64,000 bases of DNA. Origin: Candidatus Dormiibacter inghamiae. GTDB lineage: Bacteria > Chloroflexota > Dormibacteria > Dormibacterales > Dormibacteraceae. Of the stretch, positions 1 through 9,441 are shown in pieces. Positions within the stretch are counted from its first letter, which is position 1. Each line of letters opens with the position of its first letter. The translations under genes and the position numbers were made by a program. The notes under the pieces are model-generated. The model was not told the origin of the DNA, did not search any database, and saw only the letters and a program-made list of their open reading frames with translations. The stretch covers positions 61,018-125,017 of the forward strand of contig JAEKNQ010000057.1 in assembly GCA_016464825.1 (NCBI GenBank), given 5' to 3'.

Positions 1-1
1 T

Positions 2-796
2 GTCGTCTACATGGGCCGGGAGGACATGCGTCGGCAGTCGGTCAACGTGCGGCGGATGCGCCTGCTCGGCGCCCAAGTGCGCGAGGTGACGCTCGGCACC
101 GGCACGCTGAAGGACGCAACGTCGGAAGCGATCAGGGACTGGGTCGCCAACGTCGGCAGCACCCACTACGTGATCGGCTCGGCGGTGGGGCCGCATCCCT
201 ATCCCGAGCTGGTTCGCGAGCTGCAGCGCGTGATCGGCGACGAAGCGCGCGATCAGTACCTGGCTGCGGAAGGTCGGCTGCCGGACATAGTCATGGCCTG
301 CGTCGGCGGTGGCTCCAACGCGATAGGCATGTTCACAGCGTTCGTCGGCGATCAGGACGTCCGCCTGGTGGGCGTGGAAGCGGCGGGACGGGGCGTCGAG
401 ACCGGCCTGCACGCCGCCTCGCTCACCGGGGGCCGGCCAGGCGTGCTCCACGGCAGCTATTCCTACGTCCTCCAGACGGAGGACGGTCAGGTGAAACCCA
501 CCCACTCCATCGCCGCCGGGCTTGACTATCCGGGCGTGGGGCCTGAGCACGCGTTCCTGCGCGACCTGGAGCGCGTCGAGTACACAGCCGTGACCGACGC
601 GGAGGCGGTGGCGGCCTTCAGGCTCTGCACTCGCCTGGAGGGGATAATCCCCGCCCTGGAGCCGTCACACGCGCTGGCCCGAGCCCGGGCGTTCGCCGAA
701 GAACTGGGGCCCTCCGGCCGGATCCTGATCTGCCTCAGCGGTCGCGGCGACAAGGACCTGGACGCGGTGGAGGAGTTCGATGGCCGGCAGGACTGA
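2..796 (+). CDS. trpB: Tryptophan synthase beta chain, 3' part (5' cut by window edge)
   Basis: Makes L-tryptophan from indole and serine with PLP, as the beta half of the TrpAB complex in the cytoplasm. The reading frame is open from base 2, so the N-terminal part with the PLP lysine lies outside the window. Visible family marks are VVYMGRED at the very start, the PLP phosphate loop [10 protein letters not shown], and the C-terminal stretch with EPSHALA and CLSGRGDKD. The stop overlaps the start of trpA by 17 bases, as usual for coupled trpBA. First gene of an aromatic amino acid operon running to aroA. Identity is secure; only completeness is unknown. Confidence 0.97.
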   Translation, partial: VVYMGREDMRRQSVNVRRMRLLGAQVREVTLGTGTLKDATSEAIRDWVANVGSTHYVIGSAVGPHPYPELVRELQRVIGDEARDQYLAAEGRLPDIVMACVGGGSNAIGMFTAFVGDQDVRLVGVEAAGRGVETGLHAASLTGGRPGVLHGSYSYVLQTEDGQVKPTHSIAAGLDYPGVGPEHAFLRDLERVEYTAVTDAEAVAAFRLCTRLEGIIPALEPSHALARARAFAEELGPSGRILICLSGRGDKDLDAVEEFDGRQD

Positions 797-1574
797 GCTG
801 AGGGCAGAAGGAAGCCGGCTGGAGCTGACGCTTCACAGGCAAGGAGACGAGCTGGGGCTCATCCCGTACACGATGGCCGGCTACCCCGACCGCTCCCGCT
901 CGATCGAGCACGGCCGCGCCTACGCCCGAGCCGGAGCTGCAGCCGTCGAGGTCGGCGTGCCCTACAGCGACCCGCTCGCCGACGGTCCTGTCGTCCAGCG
1001 CGCTGGCCAGGCCGCACTCGACCAAGGCACCACGCTAGCCGATTCCATCCGCGTTGCCGCTGCGATCGCGGAGGAGGGCGCGCCCGTCGTTCTCATGACC
1101 TATGTGAACCCCATCCTGAGCCACGGCGCCAAGCGCTTCGCTGCCGACTGCGCCGGGGCCGGGATCGCGGGCGTCATCGTCCCCGATGTGCCGGCGGAGG
1201 AGTCCGAACCGCTGACGGATCCGCTCAGGGCCGCCGGACTGGACACCATCTTCCTGGTCGCGCCGACCAGTCCCGACGCGCGCATCAGGCAGATAGTGCA
1301 GCAGAGTTCTGGCTTCGTCTACTGCGTCACGCTGGCCGGCGTGACCGGCCCGCGCGCGGAGCTGGACCCCGGGTTGGAGGCCCTGCTCTTGAGACTTCGG
1401 GCCGCCACGACTCTGCCTGTCGCTGCCGGGTTCGGCATCTCGACGCCTGTCCACCTGCGCCGCCTCCGCGGCAAGGCCGACGCGGCAGTCGTGGCGAGCG
1501 CCCTGCTGGCCCGCATCCACGCCGGCGAGGAGCCGCTGACGCTGGCCGGGGAGCTGCTCCAAGCTTGCCGGTGA
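780..1574 (+). CDS. trpA: Tryptophan synthase alpha chain
   Basis: Cleaves indole-3-glycerol phosphate to indole, which is channelled to TrpB. The 264-residue TIM barrel has normal length. Catalytic Glu57 ([10 protein letters not shown]) and Asp68 (LADGP) correspond to E. coli Glu49 and Asp60; the phosphate-binding GFGIST segment is near the C-terminus. The ATG start lies inside the end of trpB. The TGA stop overlaps the GTG start of aroH, suggesting translational coupling through the operon. Confidence 0.97.
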   Translation: MAGRTELRAEGSRLELTLHRQGDELGLIPYTMAGYPDRSRSIEHGRAYARAGAAAVEVGVPYSDPLADGPVVQRAGQAALDQGTTLADSIRVAAAIAEEGAPVVLMTYVNPILSHGAKRFAADCAGAGIAGVIVPDVPAEESEPLTDPLRAAGLDTIFLVAPTSPDARIRQIVQQSSGFVYCVTLAGVTGPRAELDPGLEALLLRLRAATTLPVAAGFGISTPVHLRRLRGKADAAVVASALLARIHAGEEPLTLAGELLQACR

Positions 1575-1969
1575 GGGGCATCCGGGGCGCTACGACAGCC
1601 GAGGCGAACGAGCCGGAGGCGATCGCCAGAGTCAGTCAGGAGCTGCTCGAGCGGCTGACGGCGGTCAACGAGATCGATCCGGAGGAGATCGCCTTCGCTT
1701 ACTTCACCACCACGCCGGATCTGGACGCGGAGTTCCCGGCGGTCGGCGCCCGGCGCTTGGGCTGGGTCGACGTCCCCCTGCTCTGTGGTCGGGAGCTGGC
1801 GGTGCCCCCCGGCAACGCGCGATCTGTGGCGCGCTGCATTCGGGTGGTCCTCCTGTACAACACTGACAGGCGCCAGCGAGAGTTCAAGCACGTCTATCTC
1901 CGCGGGGCCCAGGCAATCAAACAGGAGCTCGACCGATACAGGTCGCAGAGAGAAGGAATCGCCCAGTGA
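1571..1969 (+). CDS. aroH: Chorismate mutase, AroH type
   Basis: Rearranges chorismate to prephenate, the branch point to Phe and Tyr. The protein is a monofunctional AroH-fold (pseudo-trimeric alpha/beta) enzyme like that of Bacillus subtilis: it opens [10 protein letters not shown], followed by [22 protein letters not shown] and HVYLRGA, which carry the Arg and Tyr residues that line the active site. I chose GTG 1571, giving a GTGA overlap with the trpA stop and 132 residues; TTG 1565 is a possible alternative. It ends in another GTGA overlap with aroF. Confidence 0.92.
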   Translation: MRGIRGATTAEANEPEAIARVSQELLERLTAVNEIDPEEIAFAYFTTTPDLDAEFPAVGARRLGWVDVPLLCGRELAVPPGNARSVARCIRVVLLYNTDRRQREFKHVYLRGAQAIKQELDRYRSQREGIAQ

Positions 1970-2982
1970 TCATCGTCATGTCCCACCAAGCCAGTCAAGC
2001 CCACATCGAGGGGGTCATCGAACGCGTGGTGGAGCTGGGTCTACAGCCGGAGGTCACACGGGGCGAGGACCGATCAGTGGTCGCGGTGGTAGGAGCGAAC
2101 GCCTACGCCTATCGGGAGTCCTTCTCGCACCTGCCGGGAATCCAGGAGATCCTCCAGATCTCCAAGCCCTTCAAGCTGGCCAGCCGCGAGTTCCTGCCCC
2201 GCGACACAGTGGTGGACGTGGGCGGCGTGCCGGTCGGGGGGGCCGAGGTCGTCATTATGGCCGGCCCCTGCGCTGTCGAGAACGAGGAGATGCTTGTCGA
2301 CACCGCTCGCTTCGTGAAGTCCCGGGGCGCCCGCATTCTCCGGGGCGGCGCCTTCAAGCCCCGCAGCTCTCCCTACAGCTTCCAGGGTTTGGGCGAAGCC
2401 GGGCTCAAGATGCTGGCGACGGCGCGCGAGGAGACGGGGCTGGCAGTCGTCAGCGAGGTGGTCGCCCCGGCGGACGTCGGGCTGCTCTGCCGGTACGTCG
2501 ACATGCTGCAGGTGGGCACCCGCAACATGCAGAACTACACCCTGCTGCAGGAGGTGGGGCGTTCGGGCAAGCCGGTGCTCTTGAAGCGCGGCATGTCGTC
2601 GACGATCGAAGAGTGGCTGCTGGCTGCTGAGTACATCCTGAGCCAGGGCAATCGAGGCGTGGTTCTCTGCGAACGCGGGATTCGGACCTTCGAGACCTCA
2701 ACCCGCTTCACGCTCGACCTCAACGCTGTGCCGATGGTGCGGCAGCTCTCGCACCTGCCCGTGGTGGTCGACCCTTCCCAAGGCACGGGCCGCTGGGCGC
2801 TGGTCCGGCCGATGTCTCTGGCCGCTGTAGCGGCCGGCGCCTGCGGGCTGATAGTCGAAGTCCATCCCCAGCCGGATCTGGCGCTGTCCGATGGGGCCCA
2901 ATCGCTGGACTTTGAGAACTTCACAGCCCTGATGGCCGATCTCCAGCGCCTCCAGGCCGCCACCACGCCCCAGCCTGCGTAG
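1966..2982 (+). CDS. aroF: 3-deoxy-7-phosphoheptulonate (DAHP) synthase, type I beta with N-terminal regulatory domain
   Basis: Catalyses the first step of the shikimate pathway, condensing phosphoenolpyruvate and erythrose 4-phosphate. The first roughly 70 residues form a ferredoxin-like regulatory domain as in Thermotoga DAHP synthase ([18 protein letters not shown]); the barrel follows with the metal and substrate motifs GPCAVEN and [11 protein letters not shown]. It is 338 residues, the usual size for this fusion. The N-terminal domain commonly gives feedback control by Tyr or Phe; that this applies here is inference. GTG start overlaps the aroH stop. Confidence 0.95.
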   Translation: MIIVMSHQASQAHIEGVIERVVELGLQPEVTRGEDRSVVAVVGANAYAYRESFSHLPGIQEILQISKPFKLASREFLPRDTVVDVGGVPVGGAEVVIMAGPCAVENEEMLVDTARFVKSRGARILRGGAFKPRSSPYSFQGLGEAGLKMLATAREETGLAVVSEVVAPADVGLLCRYVDMLQVGTRNMQNYTLLQEVGRSGKPVLLKRGMSSTIEEWLLAAEYILSQGNRGVVLCERGIRTFETSTRFTLDLNAVPMVRQLSHLPVVVDPSQGTGRWALVRPMSLAAVAAGACGLIVEVHPQPDLALSDGAQSLDFENFTALMADLQRLQAATTPQPA

Positions 2983-3084
2983 GTGTCGGCGGCTCGGCGG
3001 CCGCTATGAGCAAGCGTGCCGGGGGAGCGCTGATCCCCGTCGACGTGCTGCCGCTGCGTCGGCCCAAGCAGGCAACATGAGGCG

Positions 3085-3897
3085 GTGATGAGGATGGGAA
3101 TCATCGGCCTGGGGCTCATGGGCGGCTCCCTGGCCCTGGCCCTGCGACAGCGGCTGCCGGGCCTGACAGTGCTGGGCGAAGACACCGACACGGCGACGCA
3201 GCGGGCAGCACTGGAAGGCGGGCTCATCGTCGAAGGCGACCCGCGGCAAGCGGACCTCCTAGTGCTGGCCTGTCCCATCTCGTCTATGCGCGGGGTGATG
3301 GCCACGCTGGCCAGTTTCGAGGGAGTTGTCACCGACGTCGCCAGCACCAAGGTGCAGGTCCTCGCCTGGGCTGAGGAGGCGGGCCTCGACCTTGTGGGCG
3401 GCCATCCACTGTGCGGCCGCGAGCAGTTCGGCCTAAGCGCCGCTCAAGCCGACCTCTACGACGGTGCGGCCTGGGTGCTGAGCCGGGACGAACCAGTGGT
3501 TGCCGACCTGGTTCGCTCGGTGGGGGCCCAGCCGATCATCCTGACTGCGGAGCGCCACGACCGTGTGGTGGCCGGGATCAGCCACGGCGCCTTCCTGCTG
3601 GCGACGGCTTACGTGCTGGCTCTGGCTGAGTCGCCTGACTGGGAGGACATGCGCCGGGTCGCCGGCCCCGGCTTCCGCGACGTGAGCCGCCTCGCCGCCG
3701 GTGATCCTCGCCTCTATGCCGACATCGCCGCCAGCAACCAGGGGCCCGTGGCCGAGACGCTGCGTGCGCTCGAGCAGAATCTGGCAGCGCTGCGGCACCG
3801 CGTGGAAGCCGGTGACGAAGGGCTGCTGAACGGCTTTGCCGAGGCCAAGCGGGTGCGCGACAGCTGGGCCGCCGAGCATGCGGAACGCGGCTTGTGA
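3085..3897 (+). CDS. tyrA: Prephenate dehydrogenase
   Basis: Oxidative decarboxylation of prephenate toward tyrosine, NAD(P)-dependent. The Rossmann motif GIIGLGLMGGSLAL is at the N-terminus and the catalytic-histidine region GGHPLCGREQFGL is near residue 110. At 270 residues it lacks a C-terminal ACT domain, so direct tyrosine inhibition by that route is not expected. GTG 3085 is preceded by GAGG. A gap of about 100 bases separates it from aroF, the only sizeable gap inside this operon; an ATGA-ended 24-codon frame there is not convincing. Confidence 0.93.
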   Translation: MMRMGIIGLGLMGGSLALALRQRLPGLTVLGEDTDTATQRAALEGGLIVEGDPRQADLLVLACPISSMRGVMATLASFEGVVTDVASTKVQVLAWAEEAGLDLVGGHPLCGREQFGLSAAQADLYDGAAWVLSRDEPVVADLVRSVGAQPIILTAERHDRVVAGISHGAFLLATAYVLALAESPDWEDMRRVAGPGFRDVSRLAAGDPRLYADIAASNQGPVAETLRALEQNLAALRHRVEAGDEGLLNGFAEAKRVRDSWAAEHAERGL

Positions 3898-5159
3898 GCA
3901 CAGTATCGGTGCGTTCACCGCGGCGCCTGGCAGGTACTCTGCGGCTGCCCGGCGACAAGTCGATCTCCCATCGAGCACTGATCCTCAACGCGATCGCCCA
4001 TGGCCGCGCCCAGCTGCGCGGCCTCTCCCAAGGCGCTGACGTCGCAAGCACCGCCGGCTGCCTGCGGGCGCTGGGCGCGGAGATGGGGGAGGGCTGGGTG
4101 AAGGGTCGCGGACTCGCCGCCTTGCGGCCGGCCCCCGGCCCGCTCGACTGCGGCAACTCCGGCACCACAATGCGGCTGCTCGCGGGACTGCTGGCCGGCC
4201 GGCCGTTCCCCAGCACGCTGATCGGCGACGACTCGCTCTCGCGCCGGCCGATGGACCGCGTGGTGGTACCCCTGCGTCAGATGGGCGCGGCTGCCGACCA
4301 GGGATCCCTGCGGGTCGGGGGCCGACCGCTGCGGGGCATCCGCTATGCGAGCCCGGTCGCCAGCGCTCAGGTCAAGTCGGCTCTCCTGCTGGCCGGTCTC
4401 TCGGCGGAGGGACGCACGGAGATAACGGAGCCGGCGCACTCCCGGGACCACAGCGAACGGATGCTGGCGGCGCTCGGCGCACCGCTGGATGTGGCGCCCC
4501 GCAGAGTCGCCATCGACGGGCCGTTCGACGCCCTGCAAGCCCGGGATGTGGAGGTTCCAGGCGACTTCTCCGCCGCTGCCTTCTGGCTGGTGGCCGCCAG
4601 CCTTCACCCTGAGGCGGAGCTGCGACTGCTGAGCGTGGGCCAGAACCCGACGCGCACTGCCCTTCTTGACGTCCTCCGTCGGATGGGCGCGACGTTCTCT
4701 CTCAGCGCTGAGCAGGAGGTGAGCGGTGAGCCTTTCGCCGACATGGAGATCAGCACGGCTGCGCAGCTGCGCCCGATCCAGTTGCAGCCGAACGAAGCCG
4801 CCTACCTGATCGACGAACTGCCCGTGCTGGCGGTCGCGGCCAGCCTGCTCCCCGGCACCTCTCGCCTGACCGGCGCTGCCGAGCTTCGGCTAAAGGAGTC
4901 GGACCGCATCGCCGCCATGGCGGAGGGGCTGGACCGGCTGGGGGTGGATGTCCGCGAGCTGGCAGACGGCTGGGAGATCATCGGGCCCGCGTGTCTGCGG
5001 GGTGCTCGGGTGAGCAGCCACGGCGATCATCGTGTCGCCATGGCCCTGGCGGTCGCCGCGCTGCTGGCTGAGGGGGAGACTGAGATCGAGAGCGCTGATT
5101 GCGTCGACATCTCGTACCCCAACTTCTGGCAGGACCTGGAGCGGGTATGCGTGTCGTGA
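3894..5159 (+). CDS. aroA: 3-phosphoshikimate 1-carboxyvinyltransferase (EPSP synthase)
   Basis: Transfers the enolpyruvyl group of PEP to shikimate 3-phosphate. The two-domain inside-out barrel is marked by GDKSISHRALIL, GNSGTTMRLLAG, KESDRIAAMAEGL and DHRVAMALAVAA; 421 residues is normal. The NSGTT loop resembles the Bacillus-like form rather than E. coli NAGTA. GTG start overlaps the tyrA TGA by four bases. Last gene of the aromatic operon. Confidence 0.97.
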   Translation: MSTVSVRSPRRLAGTLRLPGDKSISHRALILNAIAHGRAQLRGLSQGADVASTAGCLRALGAEMGEGWVKGRGLAALRPAPGPLDCGNSGTTMRLLAGLLAGRPFPSTLIGDDSLSRRPMDRVVVPLRQMGAAADQGSLRVGGRPLRGIRYASPVASAQVKSALLLAGLSAEGRTEITEPAHSRDHSERMLAALGAPLDVAPRRVAIDGPFDALQARDVEVPGDFSAAAFWLVAASLHPEAELRLLSVGQNPTRTALLDVLRRMGATFSLSAEQEVSGEPFADMEISTAAQLRPIQLQPNEAAYLIDELPVLAVAASLLPGTSRLTGAAELRLKESDRIAAMAEGLDRLGVDVRELADGWEIIGPACLRGARVSSHGDHRVAMALAVAALLAEGETEIESADCVDISYPNFWQDLERVCVS

Positions 5160-5187
5160 GCCGGTGTCCCACAGTTAGAGTCGCAAG

Positions 5188-6207
5188 GTGATCACCATCC
5201 TGGGCGGAGGGGTGGCCGGCGCGTCGTTGGCCCGCGCGCTCGCCCTCCGTGGGCGCCGGGACGTGGTGGTCGTCGATCACTGCCCGTTCGCGACGGGCTC
5301 GACCGGAAAGGCGCTCGGCGGCTTCCGGGTCCAGCACGGCAGCACTCTCAACATCAGCCTCTCGCTGGCGTCGCGGCCCTACTTCGCCGCCCGAGCCGAC
5401 CGGATCGAGTTCGCTCCCGTCGGCTACCTGTATCTCGCCGACACAGCTGCGGCGGGACCTGAGTTGGCGGCGCGGTCAGAGCTGCAGACGGCGCACGGAC
5501 TTCCCATCCAGCACCCCGACCCCCGCACGCTCTTGCCCGAGATCGTCGCGGACGACCTCTTCGGGACCAACTACTGCGCCTGGGACGGCGTCTATCTGCC
5601 GGCCAAGGTGCTGGCCTGCCTGCGTGAGGAGGCCACCGCCGCCGGCGCTCGCTTCCACTATGAGACCGAAGCCAGTCGGGAGGACCTGGCCGCCGAGGAG
5701 GTGGTGATCTGTGCCGGCAGCTGGTCGCGCCAGGTGGGAGCGTCGCTCGGCGTCGACCTGGGCGTGACGCCGCTCGAGCGGGGGGTCTTCCAGGTTGGCC
5801 CCTTCGACTGGTTGAAGCCCCAGACTCCTGTGCTTCTGGAGGCCGGCTCGGGCTACCACTGCCGCGAGCGGCAGGGCCGGCTGCTCGTCATCGGTCCGGG
5901 CGATCCTAACGCCTGGGAGCATCACCGCCAGTGGCTTGAGCGCCGCCTCCCGCCGGCTGCTGTCGAGCGGCCGGAGGACCACTGGACGGGCCTCTACGAG
6001 ATGACTAAAGATCACCACCCGCTGGTGGGATCGACCGAGCGAGAGGGCGTCTGGGCAATGTGCGGCTTCTCAGGTCACGGCGTCATGCATTCGCCGGCGG
6101 TGGCCGAATCGCTGGCGGCGATGCTGGTGGGCGATACTCCGCCGCTGGATCTGACGCCACTCAGCCCGCTCAGGACTCAGCCGCTGCTCGACGGGACGCA
6201 GCTCTGA
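5188..6207 (+). CDS. FAD-dependent oxidoreductase, DAO family
   Basis: A D-amino-acid oxidase/sarcosine oxidase-like flavoprotein: the dinucleotide loop ILGGGVAGASLA is at the N-terminus and the FAD-contacting CGFSGHGVMHSPAVAE segment near the C-terminus. It is 339 residues, soluble. The substrate cannot be read from the sequence. The hexamer TAGAGT (5176-5181) lies 6 bases before GTG 5188, so a leaderless transcript of its own is likely despite the short distance to aroA. Its stop overlaps the start of the following Nudix-like gene (TGATG). Confidence 0.8.
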   Translation: MITILGGGVAGASLARALALRGRRDVVVVDHCPFATGSTGKALGGFRVQHGSTLNISLSLASRPYFAARADRIEFAPVGYLYLADTAAAGPELAARSELQTAHGLPIQHPDPRTLLPEIVADDLFGTNYCAWDGVYLPAKVLACLREEATAAGARFHYETEASREDLAAEEVVICAGSWSRQVGASLGVDLGVTPLERGVFQVGPFDWLKPQTPVLLEAGSGYHCRERQGRLLVIGPGDPNAWEHHRQWLERRLPPAAVERPEDHWTGLYEMTKDHHPLVGSTEREGVWAMCGFSGHGVMHSPAVAESLAAMLVGDTPPLDLTPLSPLRTQPLLDGTQL

Positions 6208-6863
6208 TGGCCGCGCGGCGCGAGGAGGTGCTGTGCGTGCGCCGCGCTGAGGTCTTTCCCGACGGCGCCTGGCACGGCTTCGTCGGTGAGGGGCTGGAGA
6301 GGTGTCAGCGGGTGATCCGGGAGCAGTCGTTTTTCCTGCCGCGGGGTCAGGTGGAAGACGATAGCACCTACCAGCAGATCATCCCTTACTGCGTGTTCCG
6401 CCACGGCGACCACTATTTCCTGACCCGCCGGCTCAAGGCCTCCTCTGAGAAGCGCCTCCGCCAACAGTATTCACTGGGTGTGGGCGGTCACATCAACCGG
6501 ACCGATCTAGCAGGCGGCGATCCGATCACGGATGGCATGCGCCGGGAATGGGCGGAGGAGGTTGTGTACGAGGGCCGGTCTGAGGCGGAGCTGTTGGGCC
6601 TGCTCAACGACGATTCCTCGCCCGTCTCCAAAGTGCATCTGGGAGTGGTGTTCCTGATCGACGGGGACTCGCCGGACATCGCCATCCGGGAGACCGACAA
6701 GTTGTCAGGTGAATTGCTCACGTTGGAGGACATGCGCATCCACTACCTGGCCATGGAGTCGTGGTCGCAGATGGTGTACGACAGGCTCCTCAGCGAGCGG
6801 GTGGAGGAGGGGGGTTCCGGACTGCGAGTCCAGCGGCAGGCTCCCGAGCCTGACGCGGTCTAG
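6207..6863 (+). CDS. Nudix-like predicted phosphoesterase (COG4112-like)
   Basis: A 218-residue protein with a recognisable but stretched Nudix box: GVGGHINRTD is followed by a spacer and MRREWAEEVVYEG, so the REWAEE helix is present while the loop before it is longer than in the standard box. This layout fits the COG4112 MutT-like family, whose substrate is unknown. I chose ATG 6207 (TGATG overlap with the FAD gene) instead of frames opening further upstream. It runs tail to tail into trpS, sharing CTAG. Confidence 0.75.
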   Translation: MAARREEVLCVRRAEVFPDGAWHGFVGEGLERCQRVIREQSFFLPRGQVEDDSTYQQIIPYCVFRHGDHYFLTRRLKASSEKRLRQQYSLGVGGHINRTDLAGGDPITDGMRREWAEEVVYEGRSEAELLGLLNDDSSPVSKVHLGVVFLIDGDSPDIAIRETDKLSGELLTLEDMRIHYLAMESWSQMVYDRLLSERVEEGGSGLRVQRQAPEPDAV

Positions 6864-7849
6864 CCGCCGCTCCGGCGTACGAAACCCATCGCGTCGTACA
6901 TCGCCTGCAGAGTCGGCGCGGACACCTGGCGCGCCTTCTCGGCGCCCTGACTGAGCAGCTTTTCCAGCTCGACGGGATCGGAGCGCAACCTCAGGTAGCG
7001 CTCCCGGATGGGGTTGAGGCACTCGATCACCGCCTCCGCGACGGCGGCTTTGAAGCGACCATAGCCCTGGCCGTCATACTCCGCCTCGATCGACTCCGGT
7101 GAGCGCCCGGAAGCCACCGACATGATGTCGATGAGGTTTGTCACGCCAGGTTTGTCCTCCGCCCTACGCACATCACGTCCCGCGTCGGTCACCGCTGACA
7201 TCACCTTCCTCCGAATCGCGTCCGGTCGATCGACGAGCAGGATCTTGCCCATGTCCGAACTTGTTGTCGTGCCCATCTTCTTTTCGGGGTTGGTGAGGTC
7301 CATGATCCGTGCTCCCTCCGCCGGGTACTGTCCCCGGGGCAGCTTGAAGGTCTCGCCGAAACGTTGGTTGAAGCGGACCGCCATGTCGCGGGCCAGCTCC
7401 AGATGCTGCCGCTGATCGTCGCCGATGGGCACCAGATCCGTCTGGTAGAGGAGGATGTCGCCGGCCATGAGCACCGGGTAGGTGAACAGGCCGGCTGTGA
7501 CGAAGGTCTGCTGCTCCGCCCTCTCCTTGAATCCGGTCATGCGGCGCAGCTCGCCGAAGCTGGCGACAGCGGAGAGCAGCCAAGCGGCTTCGGCGTGGGC
7601 GACGTTGTGGCTCTGGACGAAGATGGTTGAGCGGTCGGCTTCGAGCCCCGTGGCAAAGAGCATGGCGGCGAGGTTGAGCGAGCTCTCCCGCAGGGCCGGC
7701 GGGTGGTAGTCCACTGTGACTGAATGCAGGTCGACGATGCAGAAGAAAGCTTCGCCCTCCGCCTGAGTGGCCGCGTACTGGCGGAATCCGCCTGAATAGT
7801 TTCCGAAGTGCTTATCCCCAGTCGGCTGGATGCCGGAAAAGATGCGCAT
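6860..7849 (-). CDS. trpS: Tryptophanyl-tRNA synthetase
   Basis: Charges tRNA-Trp. Class I features: the HIGH-like motif TGDKHFGNY at residues 10-18 and a KMSKS-like KKMGTTTSS near residue 200, where the usual KMS reads KMG. 329 residues is normal. On the complementary strand GATAAT (7859-7864) stands 9 bases before ATG 7849, suggesting a promoter with almost no leader. It is divergent in function but physically close to the trp/aro operon; no T-box is visible. Confidence 0.95.
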   Translation of the reverse strand: MRIFSGIQPTGDKHFGNYSGGFRQYAATQAEGEAFFCIVDLHSVTVDYHPPALRESSLNLAAMLFATGLEADRSTIFVQSHNVAHAEAAWLLSAVASFGELRRMTGFKERAEQQTFVTAGLFTYPVLMAGDILLYQTDLVPIGDDQRQHLELARDMAVRFNQRFGETFKLPRGQYPAEGARIMDLTNPEKKMGTTTSSDMGKILLVDRPDAIRRKVMSAVTDAGRDVRRAEDKPGVTNLIDIMSVASGRSPESIEAEYDGQGYGRFKAAVAEAVIECLNPIRERYLRLRSDPVELEKLLSQGAEKARQVSAPTLQAMYDAMGFVRRSGG

Positions 7850-7859
7850 TGGCCTGCGA

Positions 7860-8345
7860 TTATCCCCGGTGCGGGCTCAGCCGGCGCGCGGCCAGTAGAA
7901 GTGCTGCCTGACAGGGCAGGTTCTCAGCGACCGCGCCGATGGCCTCCTCCAGAGGCAGCCAGAGCCGCTCCCTGACCGACTCGTCAGGATCCTCGCCGCC
8001 CACGCTGCGCAGCTCCGTCGCCAGAAAGAGGGAGATGCGCTCGTCGCAGAAGCCAGGACTCGAATAGCCACCGCCCAGCCGTTCCCAGCGACCGGCTTCC
8101 AGACCGCATTCCTCTCGCAGCTCCCGCCGGGCCGTCTGCTCCGGCGTCTCACCGGCGTCGACCAGTCCGGCGGGTGCTTCCAGCAGCGTGCCGCCGGTCA
8201 TCGGTCGGTGCACTCTGACCAGGGCCGTCCTGCCCTGCGCATCGACTGCCGCGATGGCCACGGCGGCCGGATGCAGCACCAATTCGTAGCCTCTCTCATC
8301 CACGCAGACAGTGATAAGCCGCCCGCTGAAAACCTCCCTGCGCAC
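7860..8345 (-). CDS. Nudix hydrolase, ADP-ribose pyrophosphatase-like
   Basis: A 161-residue Nudix protein with a perfect box, GLVDAGETPEQTARRELREE followed by CGL, around residues 60-82. The preceding VRVHRPMTGGTLLEAPAG is typical of ADP-ribose pyrophosphatases (NudF/YqkG type), which hydrolyse ADP-ribose to AMP and ribose 5-phosphate. The start is GTG 8345, six bases downstream of TAGAGT (reverse strand, 8352-8357), a leaderless arrangement. Ten bases separate it from trpS, with which it may be co-transcribed. Confidence 0.88.
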   Translation of the reverse strand: MRREVFSGRLITVCVDERGYELVLHPAAVAIAAVDAQGRTALVRVHRPMTGGTLLEAPAGLVDAGETPEQTARRELREECGLEAGRWERLGGGYSSPGFCDERISLFLATELRSVGGEDPDESVRERLWLPLEEAIGAVAENLPCQAALLLAARRLSPHRG

Positions 8346-8413
8346 TTGGCGACTCTACCCAGGCCGCTCACGTGCGTATCACTTGAGCGGGTGACAAGCA
8401 GCCAGAGTCCCAG

Positions 8414-9328
8414 GTGAGGTACGTCGAGGCGGGCGGGGAGCGCATCTCGGTTATCGGCCTCGGCACCTGGCAGTTCGGCTCCGGGGAGTGGGGGTACGGC
8501 GGCGAATATGCCGAGCGGACGGCCGGCGAGATAGTCAATCGGGCGCTGGACTTTGGAATCAACCTGATCGACACTGCCGAGATCTACGGGCTCGGCCGCT
8601 CCGAACGCATTGTCGGCAGGGCTATCGCCGGCCGCCGCGAACAGGCGTTCCTGGCCAGCAAGGTCTTTCCGGTCCTGCCACTACCCTTGGTCATCCGGCG
8701 CCGAGCGCGGCGGAGTGCCCGGCGCCTTCAGGTCGAGCAGATCGATCTCTATCAACTGCACTTCCCCAACCCTCTGGTGCCGGCGTCAGCTCAGCTGGGC
8801 GGCATGCGGCAGCTGCTCATGCAGGGTCTCATCCGTCACGCCGGCGTCAGCAACTACTCGCTGGCGGCCTGGCAGCGGGCCGACCGGGCGCTGAGTTCAC
8901 CGGTGCTGTCGAACCAGGTCTCCTACAGCTTGCTTCAGCAGCAGCCGCGGGCTGGGCTGGTGCCGTTCGCCCAGCGCGAGGGCCGGATTGTGATCGCCTA
9001 CAGTCCGCTCTCGCAGGGCGCGCTCTCAGGCCGCTACGGACCTGAGCGGCGCCCCAGCGGCCGCATCCGCCGCCTGAATCCGCTCTTCCGCCGTCCCCAG
9101 CGGCTGGCCGTGCTCGGCGCTGAGCTCAGGGCTGTCGGTGAGCGGCACGGCGCCACCGCCCCCCAGGTGGCGCTTGCCTGGCTCGTGAACCAGCCGCAGG
9201 TGGTAGCGATTCCGGGCGCCAGCTCCGTGGCGCAGCTGGAGGAGAACGCTGCCGCGGGCGACCTTCGGCTGGACACCGAGGACATCGTCAGATTGGACAC
9301 GGCGGTGGCGCGGTTCCACAGCGCCTGA
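8414..9328 (+). CDS. Aldo/keto reductase
   Basis: NADPH-dependent carbonyl reductase family. The catalytic tetrad is visible: Asp53, Tyr58 (DTAEIYG), Lys83 (ASKVFP) and His116 (YQLHFPNP), with GVSNY and AYSPLSQG later in the barrel. 304 residues is normal. The substrate is unknown; related proteins are YajO/Tas-like general reductases. The start is GTG 8414, facing away from the Nudix gene with 68 bases between, so both promoters lie in that gap. Confidence 0.9.
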   Translation: MRYVEAGGERISVIGLGTWQFGSGEWGYGGEYAERTAGEIVNRALDFGINLIDTAEIYGLGRSERIVGRAIAGRREQAFLASKVFPVLPLPLVIRRRARRSARRLQVEQIDLYQLHFPNPLVPASAQLGGMRQLLMQGLIRHAGVSNYSLAAWQRADRALSSPVLSNQVSYSLLQQQPRAGLVPFAQREGRIVIAYSPLSQGALSGRYGPERRPSGRIRRLNPLFRRPQRLAVLGAELRAVGERHGATAPQVALAWLVNQPQVVAIPGASSVAQLEENAAAGDLRLDTEDIVRLDTAVARFHSA

Positions 9329-9441
9329 ACGGCTCGGACGGCTGCAGGAGCTGCGGCGACAGCTCTGACAGGTAGAGGGACCCGGCTTGGTTTGCCTCAG
9401 CGCTGGGATCAGGAGGCCGGCCGGTCGCGCAGCTCCCCGCG

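Noticed and set aside
3006..3080. 24-codon frame between aroF and tyrA, possible leader peptide
   Set aside because: It is not rich in Phe, Tyr or Trp, has no ribosome site, and no alternative hairpins for attenuation are evident.
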